Shown here: positions 1-11,262 of the stretch, piece by piece
How positions within the stretch are numbered: position 1 is the stretch's first letter
Layout: each line of letters opens with the position of its first letter
DNA from: Isoetes taiwanensis
Taxonomy: Eukaryota > Streptophyta > Lycopodiopsida > Isoetales > Isoetaceae
Direction of reading: 5' to 3'
Assembly: GCA_021234155.1 (NCBI GenBank)
Contig: JAJEKV010000066.1
Coordinates: 7,448,618-7,512,617, forward strand
DNA: 64,000 bases
Program-made: the position numbers and the translations under genes
The notes under the pieces: model-generated
The model's database searches: none
The model's input: the letters and a program-made list of their open reading frames with translations, nothing else
What the model was told of the DNA's origin: nothing

Positions 1-317
1 TTCAAGGACACTAATATGTTGCATTACAAATTTGAATTGATGCCTATGGTCCAACCAACTTAGCTACAAGACCAAGATAAATGTATGTGTTAGCCACATT
101 TTGATTAGTTTTCAATTGGGAGAACTAATATACTGCATCACAAATTTGGATTGATTCCTATGGTCCCTTCCTCGTAAAACTTAATATAGCTCAGTATTTG
201 GAGAAAATAACATTCCTAGACTAATGGAACCACAATTCATAACATCCCTAGACTAATGGAACCACAATTCAGACATGTCTATGATCTGCTCAATAATAAA
301 TTTGAATTGATACTTAT

Positions 318-390
318 GGTCCTAGTGGGTATCGAACCCAAAACCTTCAGCTCATAAGACCGATGCTCTAACCAATAGAGCTACAAGACC
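318..390 (-). tRNA. tRNA-Ile(UAU)-like copy, nearly intact
   Basis: Read on the minus strand this 73-base unit gives an acceptor stem of seven pairs (with wobbles), a D stem GCTC/GAGC, a D loop containing GG, and an anticodon stem TCGGT/GCTGA around the loop CTTATGA. The anticodon is UAU. The T stem has one mismatch (T opposite C). No intron is present, although plant tRNA-Ile(UAU) genes usually have one, so this may be a tRNA-derived repeat rather than a working gene. Confidence 0.4.
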
Positions 391-616
391 AACATAAATA
401 TGTACAAGACCTTTTTAAAGAGATGTACAAAACCATTCTGAGACATTAGCACATCAAGAGTGCCTATGGTCCTTGTGGGGCTCCAACCCACGACCTTCGA
501 CTCATAAGATCGAAGAGGATTATACTGCCAATGTTGAAAACTATGACACTTGACATGTGCTTTTTAAAGAGATGTACAAATCTATTTTGAGACATTAGCA
601 CATCAAGGATGCCTAT

Positions 617-685
617 GGTCCTGGTGGGTATCAAACCCACAACCTTGGGCTCATAAGATTCTCTAACCGATTGATCTACAAGACC
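617..685 (-). pseudogene. tRNA-like copy with short deletion
   Basis: This is the same tRNA-like unit, shortened to about 69 bases by loss of bases between the anticodon arm and D arm. The D stem is also altered (GATC). It cannot fold as a normal cloverleaf. Confidence 0.5.
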
Positions 686-982
686 TGTGTGTTAGCCACA
701 TTCAAGGATACTAATATGTTGAATTACAAATTTGAATTGATGCGTATGGTTCAACCAACTTAGCTATAAGACCAAGATAAATGTGTATGTTAGCCACATT
801 TTGATTAGATTTCAATTAGGGGAACATATGCTGCATCACAAATTTGGATTGATTCCAGTGGTCCCTTCCTCGTAAAACTTAATATAGCTCAGTATTTGGA
901 GAAAATAACATCCCTAGACTAATGGAACCACAATTCAGACAGGTCTATGATCTGCTCAATAATAATAAATTTGATGCCCATT

Positions 983-1054
983 GTCCTAATGGGTATCAAC
1001 CCCACAACCTTCAGCTCATAAGACTGATGCTCTAACCAATTGAGCTACAAGACC
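983..1054 (-). pseudogene. tRNA-like copy with damaged T loop
   Basis: A full-length tRNA-like unit with anticodon loop CTTATGA. The TTCGA core of the T loop (box B) is changed to GTTGA and the acceptor end has a mismatch, so it is probably not functional. Confidence 0.5.
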
Positions 1055-1406
1055 AACACAAATATTAGACATATTCAAGACAGAATATGTTGCATTACAA
1101 ATTTGAAATGATGCCTATGGTTGTAGTGGGGCTCGAACCCATCGCCTTCGGCTCATAAAACTGAAGAGGATTATAATGCCAATGTTGACAACTATGAAAC
1201 TTGACACATGCTTTTTAAAAATATGTACAAATCCATTCTAAGACATTAGCACATCAACGGTGCTCGGATATAAAGATAAAAAATGCAATTCTTCCTCATA
1301 AGACTTACTATAGCTCAATAATTGAAAACATTAATATTTCTAGGCTAAAGGGACATATGTGCTAGCCACTGGCTCTGTTGATTAATAAAATCAAATTGAT
1401 GACTAT

Positions 1407-1479
1407 GATCCTAATGGAGCTCGAACCCACGACCTTCGGCTCATAAGATTGATGCTCTAACCAATTGAGATACAAGACC
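1407..1479 (-). pseudogene. tRNA-like copy with unpaired anticodon stem
   Basis: A full-length unit whose 5' anticodon strand reads TCAAT and so no longer pairs with GCCGA. Box B (GGTTCGAGC) is intact. The same TCAAT variant recurs at 4045-4117 and 11692-11764, which suggests those copies arose from one another by array duplication. Confidence 0.5.
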
Positions 1480-1597
1480 AAGGCCAATTGAACTACATTT
1501 GAAGGACACTAATATGTTGCATTAGAAATTTGAATTGATGCCAATGGGGCTCGAACCCACGACCTTCGACTCATAAGACCGATGCTCATAAGCGGAG

Positions 1598-2445
1598 TTG
1601 TATGATTGGACCCATCAGTCACACCTGTTCAAGGTCTTAGTGGAGCCTGTCCTTTTATACGGGGTGGAAGTATGGGGCCCAGTAGTATCCCTCGCTACTT
1701 GGAATGACTTGGAGCAGGTGCAGAAAGCCTTCTTGGTACGAGCACTAGGGGTGAAGTCCACAGTCCCATATCAAATTCTACTGCAGGAGACATGATTCTT
1801 GCCTCTTCAGAGGGCAGCCCTTGATCGCCACATTATCTATTTTCAGAAGGTGGTCAATATGGACGATGCTCGTCTCCCTAAACTAGCTTATATCATGGCA
1901 ATGGAACCACAACGCCTCAAGGCCTGCTGGAGGGAAAAGAGAGCTCAATGGATGGCTAGATGGAATGTGCAGGAGCACAGGTGCATACATGTGCAAACAG
2001 AGGCAGATCGCCATAGCTTGAGGCAATATCTTGATGCTTGCTTCATCAGCAAGCTTTGGGATGCCAGCGCCCTTGAACAAGTCAAGACAGCACACTACCA
2101 GCGCCACATAACCTGCGCACCCACTTGCCCATGAAAAGACGCAGACTCATTGCCTTCATTCGCACAGGGGCACATCATCTTCGAATTGAGACAGGCAGAT
2201 GGATTGGTGAGCCACGGCAAGACAGGCTCTGTCAATGCTGCCAAATGGGAGTCATTGAGGATGAATCTCATACCCTTCAAAGTTGCCCAGCATATGATCA
2301 AATCCGGACGCGCTATGCTGAGTTGGTCAGGCCTGGCCAGTCGCTACATGTGACATTGAGCACGGCATCCGTACGGGTGCTAGGATCATACCTTCAGGAG
2401 GTCATGGACATGCGAGATCAGCTATGTCCTCGGGCACGCGCTTGA
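1598..2445 (+). pseudogene. LINE A ORF2 C-terminus, broken
   Basis: Three overlapping frame pieces (1598-1795, 1799-2134, 2125-2445) together read as the C-terminal part of a LINE ORF2 protein. The first has the post-RT motif LYGVEVWGP. The last has a zinc-knuckle-like CQCC...H...C pattern (around 2230-2290), typical of LINE ORF2 C-termini. Stops at 1793-1795 and around 2134 show it is dead. The same order of motifs is found on the minus strand at 17.0-18.3 kb. On its own it would have no activity, but its transcript end could still carry the hairpin used for template recognition. Confidence 0.8.
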
Positions 2446-2501
2446 CATGTACATACACATTTATTTCCTAATGATGTATACTTGTACAGTTTGACAGCAT
2501 T

Positions 2502-2572
2502 CTTATTACTGCCACGGTTTTTCCCTCGAAAACCCTTTGGGGCGAGGGTTTTTTAACCCGGACAGTAATAAG
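2502..2572 (+). other. conserved 3' UTR hairpin of LINE A
   Basis: The 10-base arms CTTATTACTG (2502-2511) and CAGTAATAAG (2563-2572) are perfect complements. Inside them CCCTCG (2523-2528) pairs with CGAGGG (2543-2548), with T-rich bulges. The hairpin lies just before the ATTCTT tail. Equivalent hairpins occur at 48,293-48,363 and, with different arm sequence, on the minus strand at 16,916-16,969. Confidence 0.7.
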
Positions 2573-3225
2573 TTTGCTGCGCTCCTTCTGGGTCCCATAG
2601 GCCGATTGGTCTCAGTGGACGATAAAAAACTATTCTTATTCTTATTCTAACCAATTGAGCTACAAGACCAAGACAAATGTGCATGTTAGCCACCTTTCAA
2701 GGACACTAATATGTTGCATTAGAAATTTGAATTGATGCCTATGGTCCTCATGGGGCTCGAACCCACGACCTCCGACTCATAAGACCGAAGAGGATTATAA
2801 TGCCAATGTTGACACCTATGACACTTGACACGTGCTTTTTAAAGAGATGTACAAAACCATTCTGAGATATTAGCACATCAAGAGTGTGTATGGGCCTCGT
2901 GGGGCTCAAACCCATGACCTTTGACTCATAAGACCGAAGAGGATTATAATGCCAATGCTAAAAACTATGACACTTGACATGTGCCTTTTAAAGAGATGTA
3001 CAAATCCATTTTGAGACATTACATCAAGGGCGCCTATGGTCCCCATGGGGCTCTAACCCATGACTTTCGACTATAAGATCAATGTTCTAACCAATTGAAT
3101 TACAATAATTGGAAAACACAATATACCTCAATAATTAGAAAAGATGACATCCCTAGGCTAATGGCACAAATGCTTTTCAAATAGATCCATGATCTGTTGA
3201 ATACTAAATTTGAATTGATGTCTAT

Positions 3226-3298
3226 GGTTCTCGTTGTGCTTGAAACCATGACCTTCAGCTCATAAGATCAATGTTCTAAACAATTGAGCGACAAGACC
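3226..3298 (-). pseudogene. divergent tRNA-like copy
   Basis: A full-length unit with changed T arm (TGCTTGAAACCATG on the plus strand) and a changed D arm. The same variant recurs at 10516-10588. Confidence 0.45.
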
Positions 3299-3610
3299 AA
3301 GGCAAATGTGTGTGTGAGCCACATTTCAAGGACACTAATATGTTGCATTACAAATTTGAATTGTTTCCTATGATCCAACCAACTTAGATACAAGACCAAG
3401 ATAAATGTGTGTATTAGCAACATTTTGATTGGTTTTCAATTAGGAAAACTAATATGTTGCATCACAAATTTGGATTGATTCACTATGGTCCCTTCCTCGT
3501 AAAATTTAATGTAGCTCAGTATTTGGAGAAAATAACATCCCTAGACTAATGGAACCATAATTTAGACAGGTCTATAATGTGCTCAGTAATAAATTCGAGT
3601 TGATGCCTAT

Positions 3611-3683
3611 GCTCCTAGTGGGTATCGAACCCACAACCTTCAACTCATAAAATCGATGCTCTAACCAATTGAGCTACAAGACC
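3611..3683 (-). tRNA. tRNA-Ile(UAU)-like copy
   Basis: On the minus strand it has an acceptor stem with one mismatch, D stem GCTC/GAGC, D loop with GG, anticodon arm TCGAT-TTTATGA-GTTGA with wobble pairs, and a perfect T arm GTGGG/CCCAC with box B GGTTCGATACC. The anticodon reads UAU and no intron is present. Confidence 0.4.
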
Positions 3684-4044
3684 AACATAAATATACATGT
3701 TAGCCACATTCAAGGACACAATATGTTGCATTACAAATTTGAATTGATGTCTATGTTCCTAGTGGGGCTCGAACCCACCGCCTACGGCTCATAAAACTAA
3801 AGAGGATTATAATGCCAATGTTGGCAACTATGACACTTGACACGTGCTTTTTAAAAAGATGTACAAATCCATTATGAAACATTAGCACATCAAGGGTGTT
3901 TGGATATAAAGATAAAAAATGCAATTCTCATCCTCCTAAGACTTAAGATAGCTCAATAAGTGAAAACATAAACATTTCTAGGCTAAAGGGATAAATGTGC
4001 TAGCCACTGACTCTGTTGATTAATAAATTCAAATTGATGACTAT

Positions 4045-4117
4045 AATCCTAAAAAGGCTCGAACTTACGACCTTCGGCTCATAAGATTGATGCTCTAACC
4101 AATTGAGCTACAAGACC
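4045..4117 (-). pseudogene. tRNA-like copy, degenerate
   Basis: A full-length unit with decayed T arm and acceptor end (AATCCTAAAAAGGCTCG on the plus strand) and the unpaired TCAAT anticodon strand. Confidence 0.45.
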
Positions 4118-4190
4118 AAGGCAAATGCGCATGTTAGCCATATTTCAAGGACAATAATATGTTGCATTAGAAATTTGAATTGATGCCTAT

Positions 4191-4263
4191 GTTTTTAATG
4201 GGGCTTGAACTCATGACCTTCGGCTCATAAGACCGATGCTCTAACCAATTCAGCTACAAGACC
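4191..4263 (-). pseudogene. tRNA-like copy, T stem damaged
   Basis: The anticodon arm is perfect (TCGGT/GCCGA around CTTATGA), but the T stem and acceptor 3' strand carry several changes. Confidence 0.45.
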
Positions 4264-4675
4264 AAGACAAATGTACGACCCATGACCCTCGACTCATAAG
4301 TCCGAAGAGGATTATAATGCCAATGTTGACACCTATGACACTTGGCATGTGCTTTTCAAAGAGATGTACAAAACCATTCTGAGACATTAGCACATCAAGA
4401 GTCCTCGTGGGGCTCCAACCCACGACCTTCGACTCATAAGACCTAAGAGGATTATAATGCCAATGTTGAAAACTATGACACTTGACATGTGCTTTTTAAA
4501 GAGATGTACAAATCCATTTTGAGGCATTAGCACATCAATGGTGCCTATGGTTCCCCTGGGGCTCCAACCCATGACCTTCGACTTCTAAGATCAATGTTCT
4601 AACCTTGAATTACAATAATTGAAAAACATAATATAGCTCAATAATTGGAAAAGATGACATCCCTGCGCTAATGGC

Positions 4676-4684
4676 ACAAATGCT
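4676..4684. repeat. target site duplication of LINE B, left
   Basis: ACAAATGCT here is repeated at 10456-10464 just after the poly(A). The uninterrupted target can be seen in the related unit at about 3172, where GGCACAAATGCTTTTCAAA runs without a break. Confidence 0.85.
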
Positions 4685-4860
4685 CAGAATGTAGTGACCG
4701 TCGTGCTCAGAATCGGTCGTAACTTTCTTCCGGGGTGTCAGAATTTGATGATCTTTGGTGCGTTGGGAAGCTGATTTCGAGAGATTTTCGATGGTGTGCT
4801 GCATCAGGTACTTCTTTGCTGCTAGACCTGCCGGATTTGCTGTTTTATATCTCGGCCATT

Positions 4861-6590
4861 ATGGCGTTGCGAGCTTCTTCTTCCAAAGTGGCTCTGCAGT
4901 CTTCAATTTCCTCACTGCCAGTGCCAGGTGAGTCTGTAGCGATGCACAATAATCCTTTGGCTCGCCCTGAGGGTCCTGCGTCTGAAAAAGGGGATGCTAG
5001 ATTCTCTACAGAGGATTTCCCTCAGTTGCCTCCACGAGGTCATGTTTCCGTTATTTCTGCACCTGTTGTTTCTACTGCGGGTCAAATTGCATCTTCTGGT
5101 AATGCTTCCACTCCCTCTGTTTCTCCACCTTCAGCCACTCCGCCTACCTTACCTTGGAGAGCAGTTGCAACTGCCAACAGCAACACACGAGAACGATTTG
5201 GTGAGTGGATTAAGAAAGATATGCCTTCAGCTGCTTCTTCTGCTCGAATCTCTGCTGCTATTGATATGATGGTTCAGAATAACAGGAAGGATATTGGTAG
5301 TTTGCTTAGCGAGCTTCAGGCAAAGGAGAGTCAACTTGATTTTGGATTGCCTCCTGTGGATGTCTTTTATCAAACAGAGGTGTGCAGAGATACTTTAGTG
5401 GCATCTGGCTACAATGTTATGCGGATTGATCATGATTTGCACAAGAGATGTATCAGTAACTTGATGTCATTTGGTGTGGTGGGCCATCATACCAGTGCGT
5501 ATCTGGATATTAGGAAGCTAGGTTACTGGTTGACAGGCCATCTCCGCAGGATTGGTCTTCCCGCTTATCGCACCTTGAAAATGCTTGGGAAAAATTTCTT
5601 TTTGGTTATGTTTGATGATGCTGCTGTTGCTGATCAATTGGTAGCTCGTGGTGTTGATCCTATGTGGAGTGATTACGTGTTATACCAACCTTATTCTCCT
5701 GGCTTCTCACCGGGTATGTGTAATGCTTTAAAGATGCCTTGTTGGTTTTCTATTTTAAATCTTCCACCTGATCTACTTGTGCCGGACTTCCTTGTGAGTG
5801 TTGCTAATGCTCTATAGTTGATGGTGCTAAGATTTGTGTTTCTCTACCTTGTGGTCGAGCTCTGCCTAGTTCAGTTATCATCAATAGTGGTCTTATGTTC
5901 CTCAAATTTGATTTGCAACTACTGAATGGTTCGCAACTTGCTGATTTGTTTTCCCAACTCGAGCTCTTTGCAAATTTTTGTGCTAAGTGGGATCGCCCTG
6001 CCAATGTTCCGATATCCTCTTCGCCTCTTCCTTCTGCTTCCCCCAGAGCTGTGCCTCCTCAGTCCACGTCCTCTAAAGATGCAATTGACAAGGATGTTGA
6101 TATGCCCTCCACCTCTAATATGCAGTCTGTGCCAGTTTTTAGTGCTGATGCTAGAGCTAAATTGCAAATGATTCAAGAGCAGCAGGAATGGCGTGAAAGA
6201 GCTACAGATGGCTGGACAAAAGTTAATTTGAAGAAGGCTGCCCGTAATAAATTTGCTCAGTCTGCCTCTCAGACGGCACATCCTAGTGGAGATAGACATG
6301 GTAGTGCACAACAGCATGCCAGCACTCCCTTATCAGAGGCTGAGGTACTCCGTGGAGGGCCAGAGCAGGGAGCTAGCTCTCCCTTATCACAATCTGCACA
6401 TAACATGGAGAGGGTGGAGCAGAGCGGAGGCTCCCCTCTGCCAATTGTTCCAGGACACAATGGAAGGGTGGAACAGAGAGGAGGCTCCCCCTTGCCACTT
6501 ACTCGCACACGATGGGCAGACCTCTCAGATGCAGTTAATCTTCCTGGGGCCACTGAGATGGATGTGGAGGACCCTCAATTGCCCACATGA
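4861..6590 (+). pseudogene. LINE B ORF1 protein (nucleic-acid-binding)
   Basis: Two frames join into one ORF1 of about 575 codons: 4861-5817, then 5813-6590 after a frameshift near 5812. The N-terminal third is rich in Ser, Ala and Pro. The middle (roughly residues 170-320) looks like the globular domain with WWFSILNLPP-like ending that plant L1 ORF1 proteins use for RNA binding (DUF4283-like, recognised by overall look only). The C-terminal part is low complexity with three imperfect GGSPLP-type repeats. The ATG at 4861 is chosen because the frame upstream is unlike the family. The stop codon overlaps the ORF2 start (ATGA at 6587-6590). ORF1 protein would coat the LINE RNA in the particle used for target-primed reverse transcription. 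Confidence 0.7.
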
Positions 6591-9500
6591 ATATTCTTTC
6601 TTGGAATATTAGGGGAGTGGCTTCTTCCCCAAGCAAAAGGAGTAGATTGTCCCTCTATCTATCTAAGTTCCCCATGGATATATGTTGTTTTCAGGAGCAC
6701 AAGTGCCGTAAAGGCGAGGTTCAAAAGCTGGCTAACATTTTGGGGCGTGATTATAATGTGCTTGTGGCGGCTGCTGATTCTGCTAAAGCAGGCGTTCTTA
6801 CTGCATGGAAGCCCTCTTTGAATGTCACTTCCACTCAAGTGGACGGGTTTGGTCGTTGGATAATTGTTAAGTGGAAAGAGCGGGGGCAAAAATTGGTTTA
6901 GTGAATGTTTATGCTCACAATTATCCGCGTCAAAGGGGAGCTTTGTGGGCCTCTCTTTGTAGCAAAGTTCTCAGGCTAGGCAATAATGTGGCATGGTTGC
7001 TCATTGGAGATTTCAATATGGTTGAAATTGAGGCAGACAGGTGTGGCAGGGGATCACAAGTGGTTCAGGGATTTGAGCGGGAGCAATGGCAACGCCTGCT
7101 GCATGATTGTGGCCTTGTGGAGATCGAGGGTGATCAATCCTTCACATGGTGCAATGGATGGACAGGCAATGGTAGAGCATACGCCCGACATGATCGTGGC
7201 TATTATAATGCAGTAGCTGCTGATTTTCTTCAGTTGCAGAGAACTAATTTGTTAGATTGTGCAGTCTTAGATCATAATCCACAATGGTTCTCTACCGGAC
7301 AACCTCTATGGCGAACAGCTACAAAAACTTACTTCAAGCTCAATACTAAACATCTGAAGGATAGTGAATTCATTGCAGGTTGTCGGAATGCATGGTCTTA
7401 TGAATTCTCTCGTTGTGGTGGCATGGCTGGTATTGTTGCTGCTCTCAGGGATGTTAAATCCTTTGCAAAGCAGTGGGGTCATGCACAGATGGTCCGGACT
7501 AGAGGCGAATTAACCGGGTTGTATCAGGAGTTACAGAGATGTCGTGCTCTTGCCCCTTCTTCTGGTATTAGAGAGAAAGAAATCTTGATAGAAACTAAAG
7601 CCGTTGAGACGGCTCATGTGAATCAAGCCAGGATAAAGGCTGGACTAGAATGGTTTAGATCTGGTGATAGATGCTCTCACTTCTTTTTTTGGGCTGCTAA
7701 GAGAAGGCGAATGATGGCCTCTATTAACTCCCTTATTTTGCCTGATGGTTCAGAGTGTTTTGATCCAATTCAGTTGAAGCAGTATCTTCACGACCACTTT
7801 TCCTCATTTTTTTCTAGACATCAGTTGCCCTTTTAGGAGGATATGCAATCTGCAGTCTTGTCGAAGGTCCACCCCATTGTGTCAGGGAGCAGCATGCACA
7901 CCTAGAATCAGAGATCACCATCAATGACTTATATTCAGCTGCTTCTCTTCTAAAGAAAGACAAGTGCCCTGGCCTGGATGGTTTCCCAGTGGAATTTTTC
8001 CAGGAATATTGGGATTGGTTGGGTTGCGATCTTTACAATGCTTTCTGTGAGTTTCGTAGGTTCAGAAGTTTGGATAAGATCATTAATACTGGCTGTATTT
8101 CTCTTATTCCCAAGTGTAAAGAGCCGAAGACAATCTCTGACTGGCGCCCTATCACATTATTGTCTTCTGTGTATAAAATATTTGCGAAGGCCCTTGCAGA
8201 CAAAGTGCATGATGTCTTGGTTGTATCAATCTCTCCTACTCAATCTGGATTCTTGCCAAGGAGGAGCATTTTAGACAATGTTGCTGCTGCTTATGAGGGT
8301 ATGTATTGGGCCAGATTGAAAAGTCAGCGTATAGTCTACCTTAAATTAGATTTTGCCAAGGCATATGACAGTGTAGATTGGGAATTTTTGGAAAAAAGCC
8401 TCTTAACATTGGGCTTTGGTCAGCAATTCACCAGTGATGTTACGAAGCTCCATATCTCGGCACGGTCTACTGTGTTGTTTCAGGGGAAACCCTCCACTGT
8501 TTTTTTGGTTGGGCGAGGTGTTCGCCAAGGTTGCCCATTAGCTCCACTTTTGTTCACAATAGTAGCTGAGGTCCTCTCACAGCTATTTGCGAAGGCCATG
8601 CATGATGGGATAGTGCAGGGGTTGAGTATGGAGGATGGTTCACAGGAAATTTGTAACCAATATGCTGATGACACGTTCCTCTTTTTTGTTGCTGATACAG
8701 ACAATCTTCAGAATATAAAGCTTCTTCTTGATACTTTCTCTTTAGCATATGGAGTTCTTGTTGGTTGGCCAAAGTGTTCTGCATTATGGACGCTTGATGG
8801 GGTTGTGCCTTCTTGTGTTGCAGATTTTCCTTAGAAGGTGCTTCCTCATGAGAAGGCTACTAAACTTTTAGGTATTCCTGTGGGTATTCATATTTCTACC
8901 TCTGATGCTTGGGATATTATCATTGAAGGGTTGCGTAAGCATTTGTTTTGGTGGAATACTGCTAAGCTCTCTCTGCCAGGGTGAGTAACTTTTGCTAAGC
9001 ATGTTTTAAGTAATTTCCATGTCTATATGGCCTCTGCCCTTCTGGCTTCTCAGTCAAAATTTTAGGTGATTGTTACAATTGTCCGTAACTTTATTTGGGG
9101 TGGGACTGAGGAGCATGATGTGGTCAAGGTTGCATGGTCCAAATGCACCAAGCCAAAATTTGCAGGTGGTTTGGGTATGACAGACTTCCATTTGCAGAGT
9201 AAGATTCTAATTTCTAAATTCATTTGGAGGATCCTTAAGGATATGGTTGACTCACCTGGAATGCAGTTGGTGAAGCAGTCACTTGCACATCGTGTTCCTT
9301 TTGGGAAAGCTTCATTAAAACTGCGTCTTCCTTGGAGTCCCTTTTATCAGCTATGTCCTTTTCCTAATGCCTCTTCTTTTTTGAAAGGCTTGCTGGAGTC
9401 ATGGGAGACAATACGGACCCTATTTCGGATTGATCTTATTGCATGTCATCAGTTGAGTGCCCCTTGTTGGTGGATACATGTGGAAAATAATCTTCCACTT

Positions 9501-10333
9501 TGTGCCTCGGTTCATCCATTAACTCAACGGCGCTGGAGGTTAGCAGAAATCTTGACAGTTGCAGCATGGTATAATTCTGGCCAGTTAGCGACATGGCAAA
9601 TCTTTCAAACAAAATTCTCATTGTCTCGATGGGATAGACCTATTTGGCAAAAGGTTGCTAGTACTCTGCCATTGGTTGCTCCAGAGGCTATTGAAGGGTG
9701 CATGTGGATTTCCCACCAGAGTATTCACGAGCATAGGCTTGTTAACTCTATGTATAGGCTACTTGTCAATAGTGATATCCTTCCGCCGTCCACTAGGTGG
9801 TCCCTTCAGCTTTCACCTCCTAATTGGAGACGTATGTAGACTTGGGCTTGGGATAAACTACTCCATCCTAAGGTGGCTGTGCTTTGGTGGCAGATTCTTC
9901 ACAGATGCCCTCGTGTGAACGTGCTTGTCCACAGATTTGATCCTCGAGTGTCAGCACTCTGCCCACTGTGCAAGCAAAGGGACGAGACCATTGAGCATTG
10001 TTTCTTTTTATGTGTTCATCTCCAGCCTGTTTGGTCTTGGCTGCTTTCTCTTTTTCATGTGGCATTGATAAGTCAGCAAGTGCTTCTGGCTATTTATCCG
10101 GATACTTGGAATAAGGTGCGGAGCCAAGCATTTCATTTAGCATCAGGATGGTTGTTGTGGTCCATCTAGAAGCGCAGAAGACTGTCTATCTTTCAGGGTT
10201 TGGATATTCCTCCTGCAGTTGTCCTCCAGGACGCACAAGCTAGAATCGTTAAGGCTTACCATTGCTCTTCGCTTGCTCCTGCCAAGCGACAGTTGATATT
10301 TCAGTCCTATTTGAGTGTGTTGTCTTATGCATA
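6587..10333 (+). pseudogene. LINE B ORF2: endonuclease, reverse transcriptase, zinc domain
   Basis: The protein begins MNILSWNIRG, the start of an APE-type endonuclease. QEHK (near 6700) and GDFN (near 7005) are endonuclease motifs. Frame changes occur near 6890, 7834, 8834 and 9839. The reverse transcriptase spans about 7920-8830, with ISLIPK, DWRPITLLS, LDFAKAYDSVDW (first catalytic Asp), GVRQGCPLAP and the catalytic YADDT at about 8661. The C-terminal zinc-binding region CPLCKQRDETIEHCFFLC lies at about 9960-10015. This protein would nick DNA and copy the LINE RNA. The order is the standard one for plant L1 elements. It is broken but recent enough to be read by eye. Confidence 0.85.
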
Positions 10334-10455
10334 GGCCAGTAGTTCTACTCAGTAGATCATGATTATCCTCCGAGACTTTATTCCCGCCTCTGCATTTGTA
10401 TTTTGCTTTTGGCTTGGAGTTTCAATAAAGTTTGTCGTTCTTCAAAAAAAAAAAA

Positions 10456-10464
10456 ACAAATGCT
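10456..10464. repeat. target site duplication of LINE B, right
   Basis: ACAAATGCT directly follows the poly(A) tail and matches 4676-4684. Confidence 0.85.
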
Positions 10465-10515
10465 TTTCAAACAGATCCGTGATCTATTGAATACTAAATT
10501 TGAATTGATGCTTAT

Positions 10516-10588
10516 GGTTGTCGTTGCGCTTGAAACCATGACCTTTAGCTCATAAGATCAATGCTCTAAAGAATTGAGCTACACGTCC
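10516..10588 (-). pseudogene. divergent tRNA-like copy
   Basis: It has the same degenerate T arm variant as 3226-3298. The acceptor 5' strand is also changed (ACGTCC on the plus strand). Confidence 0.45.
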
Positions 10589-10880
10589 AAGGCAAATGTG
10601 TATGTGAGCCACATTTCAAGGACACTAATATGTTGCATTACAAATTTGAATTGTTGCCTATGGTCCAACCAACTTAGCTACAAGACCAAGATAAATATGT
10701 GTGTTAGCCACATTTTGATTAGTTCTCAATTAGGGGAACTAATATGCTGCATCACAAATTTGGATTGATTCCTATGGTCCCGTCCTCGTAAAACTTAATA
10801 TAGCTCAACCCTAGACTAATCGAACCACAATTTAGACAGGTCTATGATCTGCTCAATAATAAATTTGAATTGATGCCTAT

Positions 10881-10953
10881 GATCCTAGTGGGTATGGAAC
10901 CCACAACCTTTGGCTCATAAGTCTGATGCTCTAACCGATTGATCTACAAGACC
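10881..10953 (-). pseudogene. tRNA-like copy with damaged D stem and T loop
   Basis: The D stem GATC does not pair with GAGC and box B reads GGTTCCATACC. The anticodon loop still reads UAU. Confidence 0.45.
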
Positions 10954-11262
10954 AACACAAATATATGTGTTAGCCACATTCAAGGATACTAATATGTTGC
11001 ATTACAGATTTTAATTGATGCCTATGGTCCAACCAACTTAGCTACAAGACCAAGATAAATGTGTGTGTTAGCCACATTTTGATTAGATTTCAATTAGGGG
11101 AACTAATATGCTGCATCACAAATTTGGATAGATTCCTATGGTCCCTTCCTCGTAAGACTTAATATAGCTCAGTATTTGGAGAAAATAACATCCTAGACTA
11201 ATGGAACCACAATTCAGACAGGTCTATGATTTGCTCAATAATAAATTCAAATTGATGCTGAT

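Larger units (their letters stand above)
1..1587 (-). repeat. tandem tRNA-like repeat field, first block
   Basis: Units read on the minus strand as tRNA-like cloverleaf sequence separated by spacers of about 75-250 bases. The spacers share phrases such as GTTAGCCACATTTCAAGGAC and ATGTTGCATTACAAATTTG. Three kinds of unit alternate: full-length copies (about 318-390, 617-685, 983-1054, 1407-1479), half copies that keep only the T arm and the 3' anticodon half and then run into GAAGAGGATTATAATGCC (about 470-512 and 1119-1165), and mini copies keeping only the two acceptor ends (about 746-772). The field is cut at the window start, so it continues to the left. It is seen directly; whether any unit is transcribed is unknown. 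Confidence 0.8.
1588..2648 (+). mobile_element. 5'-truncated LINE (family A)
   Basis: This is the 3' end of a non-LTR retrotransposon. It contains the end of the reverse transcriptase ORF, a cysteine-rich C-terminal domain, a 3' UTR hairpin and a tail of repeated ATTCTT. It splits a tRNA-like copy: CGATGCTC lies on the left and AACCAATTGAGC on the right, which together restore the D-arm side of the unit. No clear target duplication is seen. A close relative is the longer minus-strand element at 16.8-21.5 kb; both encode VEPVLLYGVEVWGP. Confidence 0.85.
2645..4684 (-). repeat. tandem tRNA-like repeat field, second block
   Basis: The field continues with half units (about 2743-2788, 2890-2937, 3752-3798, 4274-4310, 4402-4447), full-length but degenerate units (3036-3107, 3226-3298, 3611-3683, 4045-4117, 4191-4263, 4549-4615) and a mini unit (about 3370-3396). 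All point the same way. The first 27 bases complete the tRNA-like copy that LINE A split. The block ends at the LINE B insertion. Confidence 0.8.
4685..10455 (+). mobile_element. near full-length L1-type LINE (family B)
   Basis: This 5.8-kb non-LTR retrotransposon carries two ORFs, a poly(A) tail at 10,444-10,455 and a 9-bp target duplication, and it is inserted in the tRNA-like field. ORF1 is followed by ORF2 with an endonuclease, a reverse transcriptase and a C-terminal zinc-binding domain. Both ORFs have frameshifts and stops, so it is dead as read. A second copy of the family, on the minus strand, is split by the LTR retrotransposon at 31-44 kb. Confidence 0.9.

Noticed and set aside
470-512. 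Half tRNA-like units as tRNA genes
   Set aside because: They lack the D arm and acceptor 5' strand, so cannot form a tRNA.
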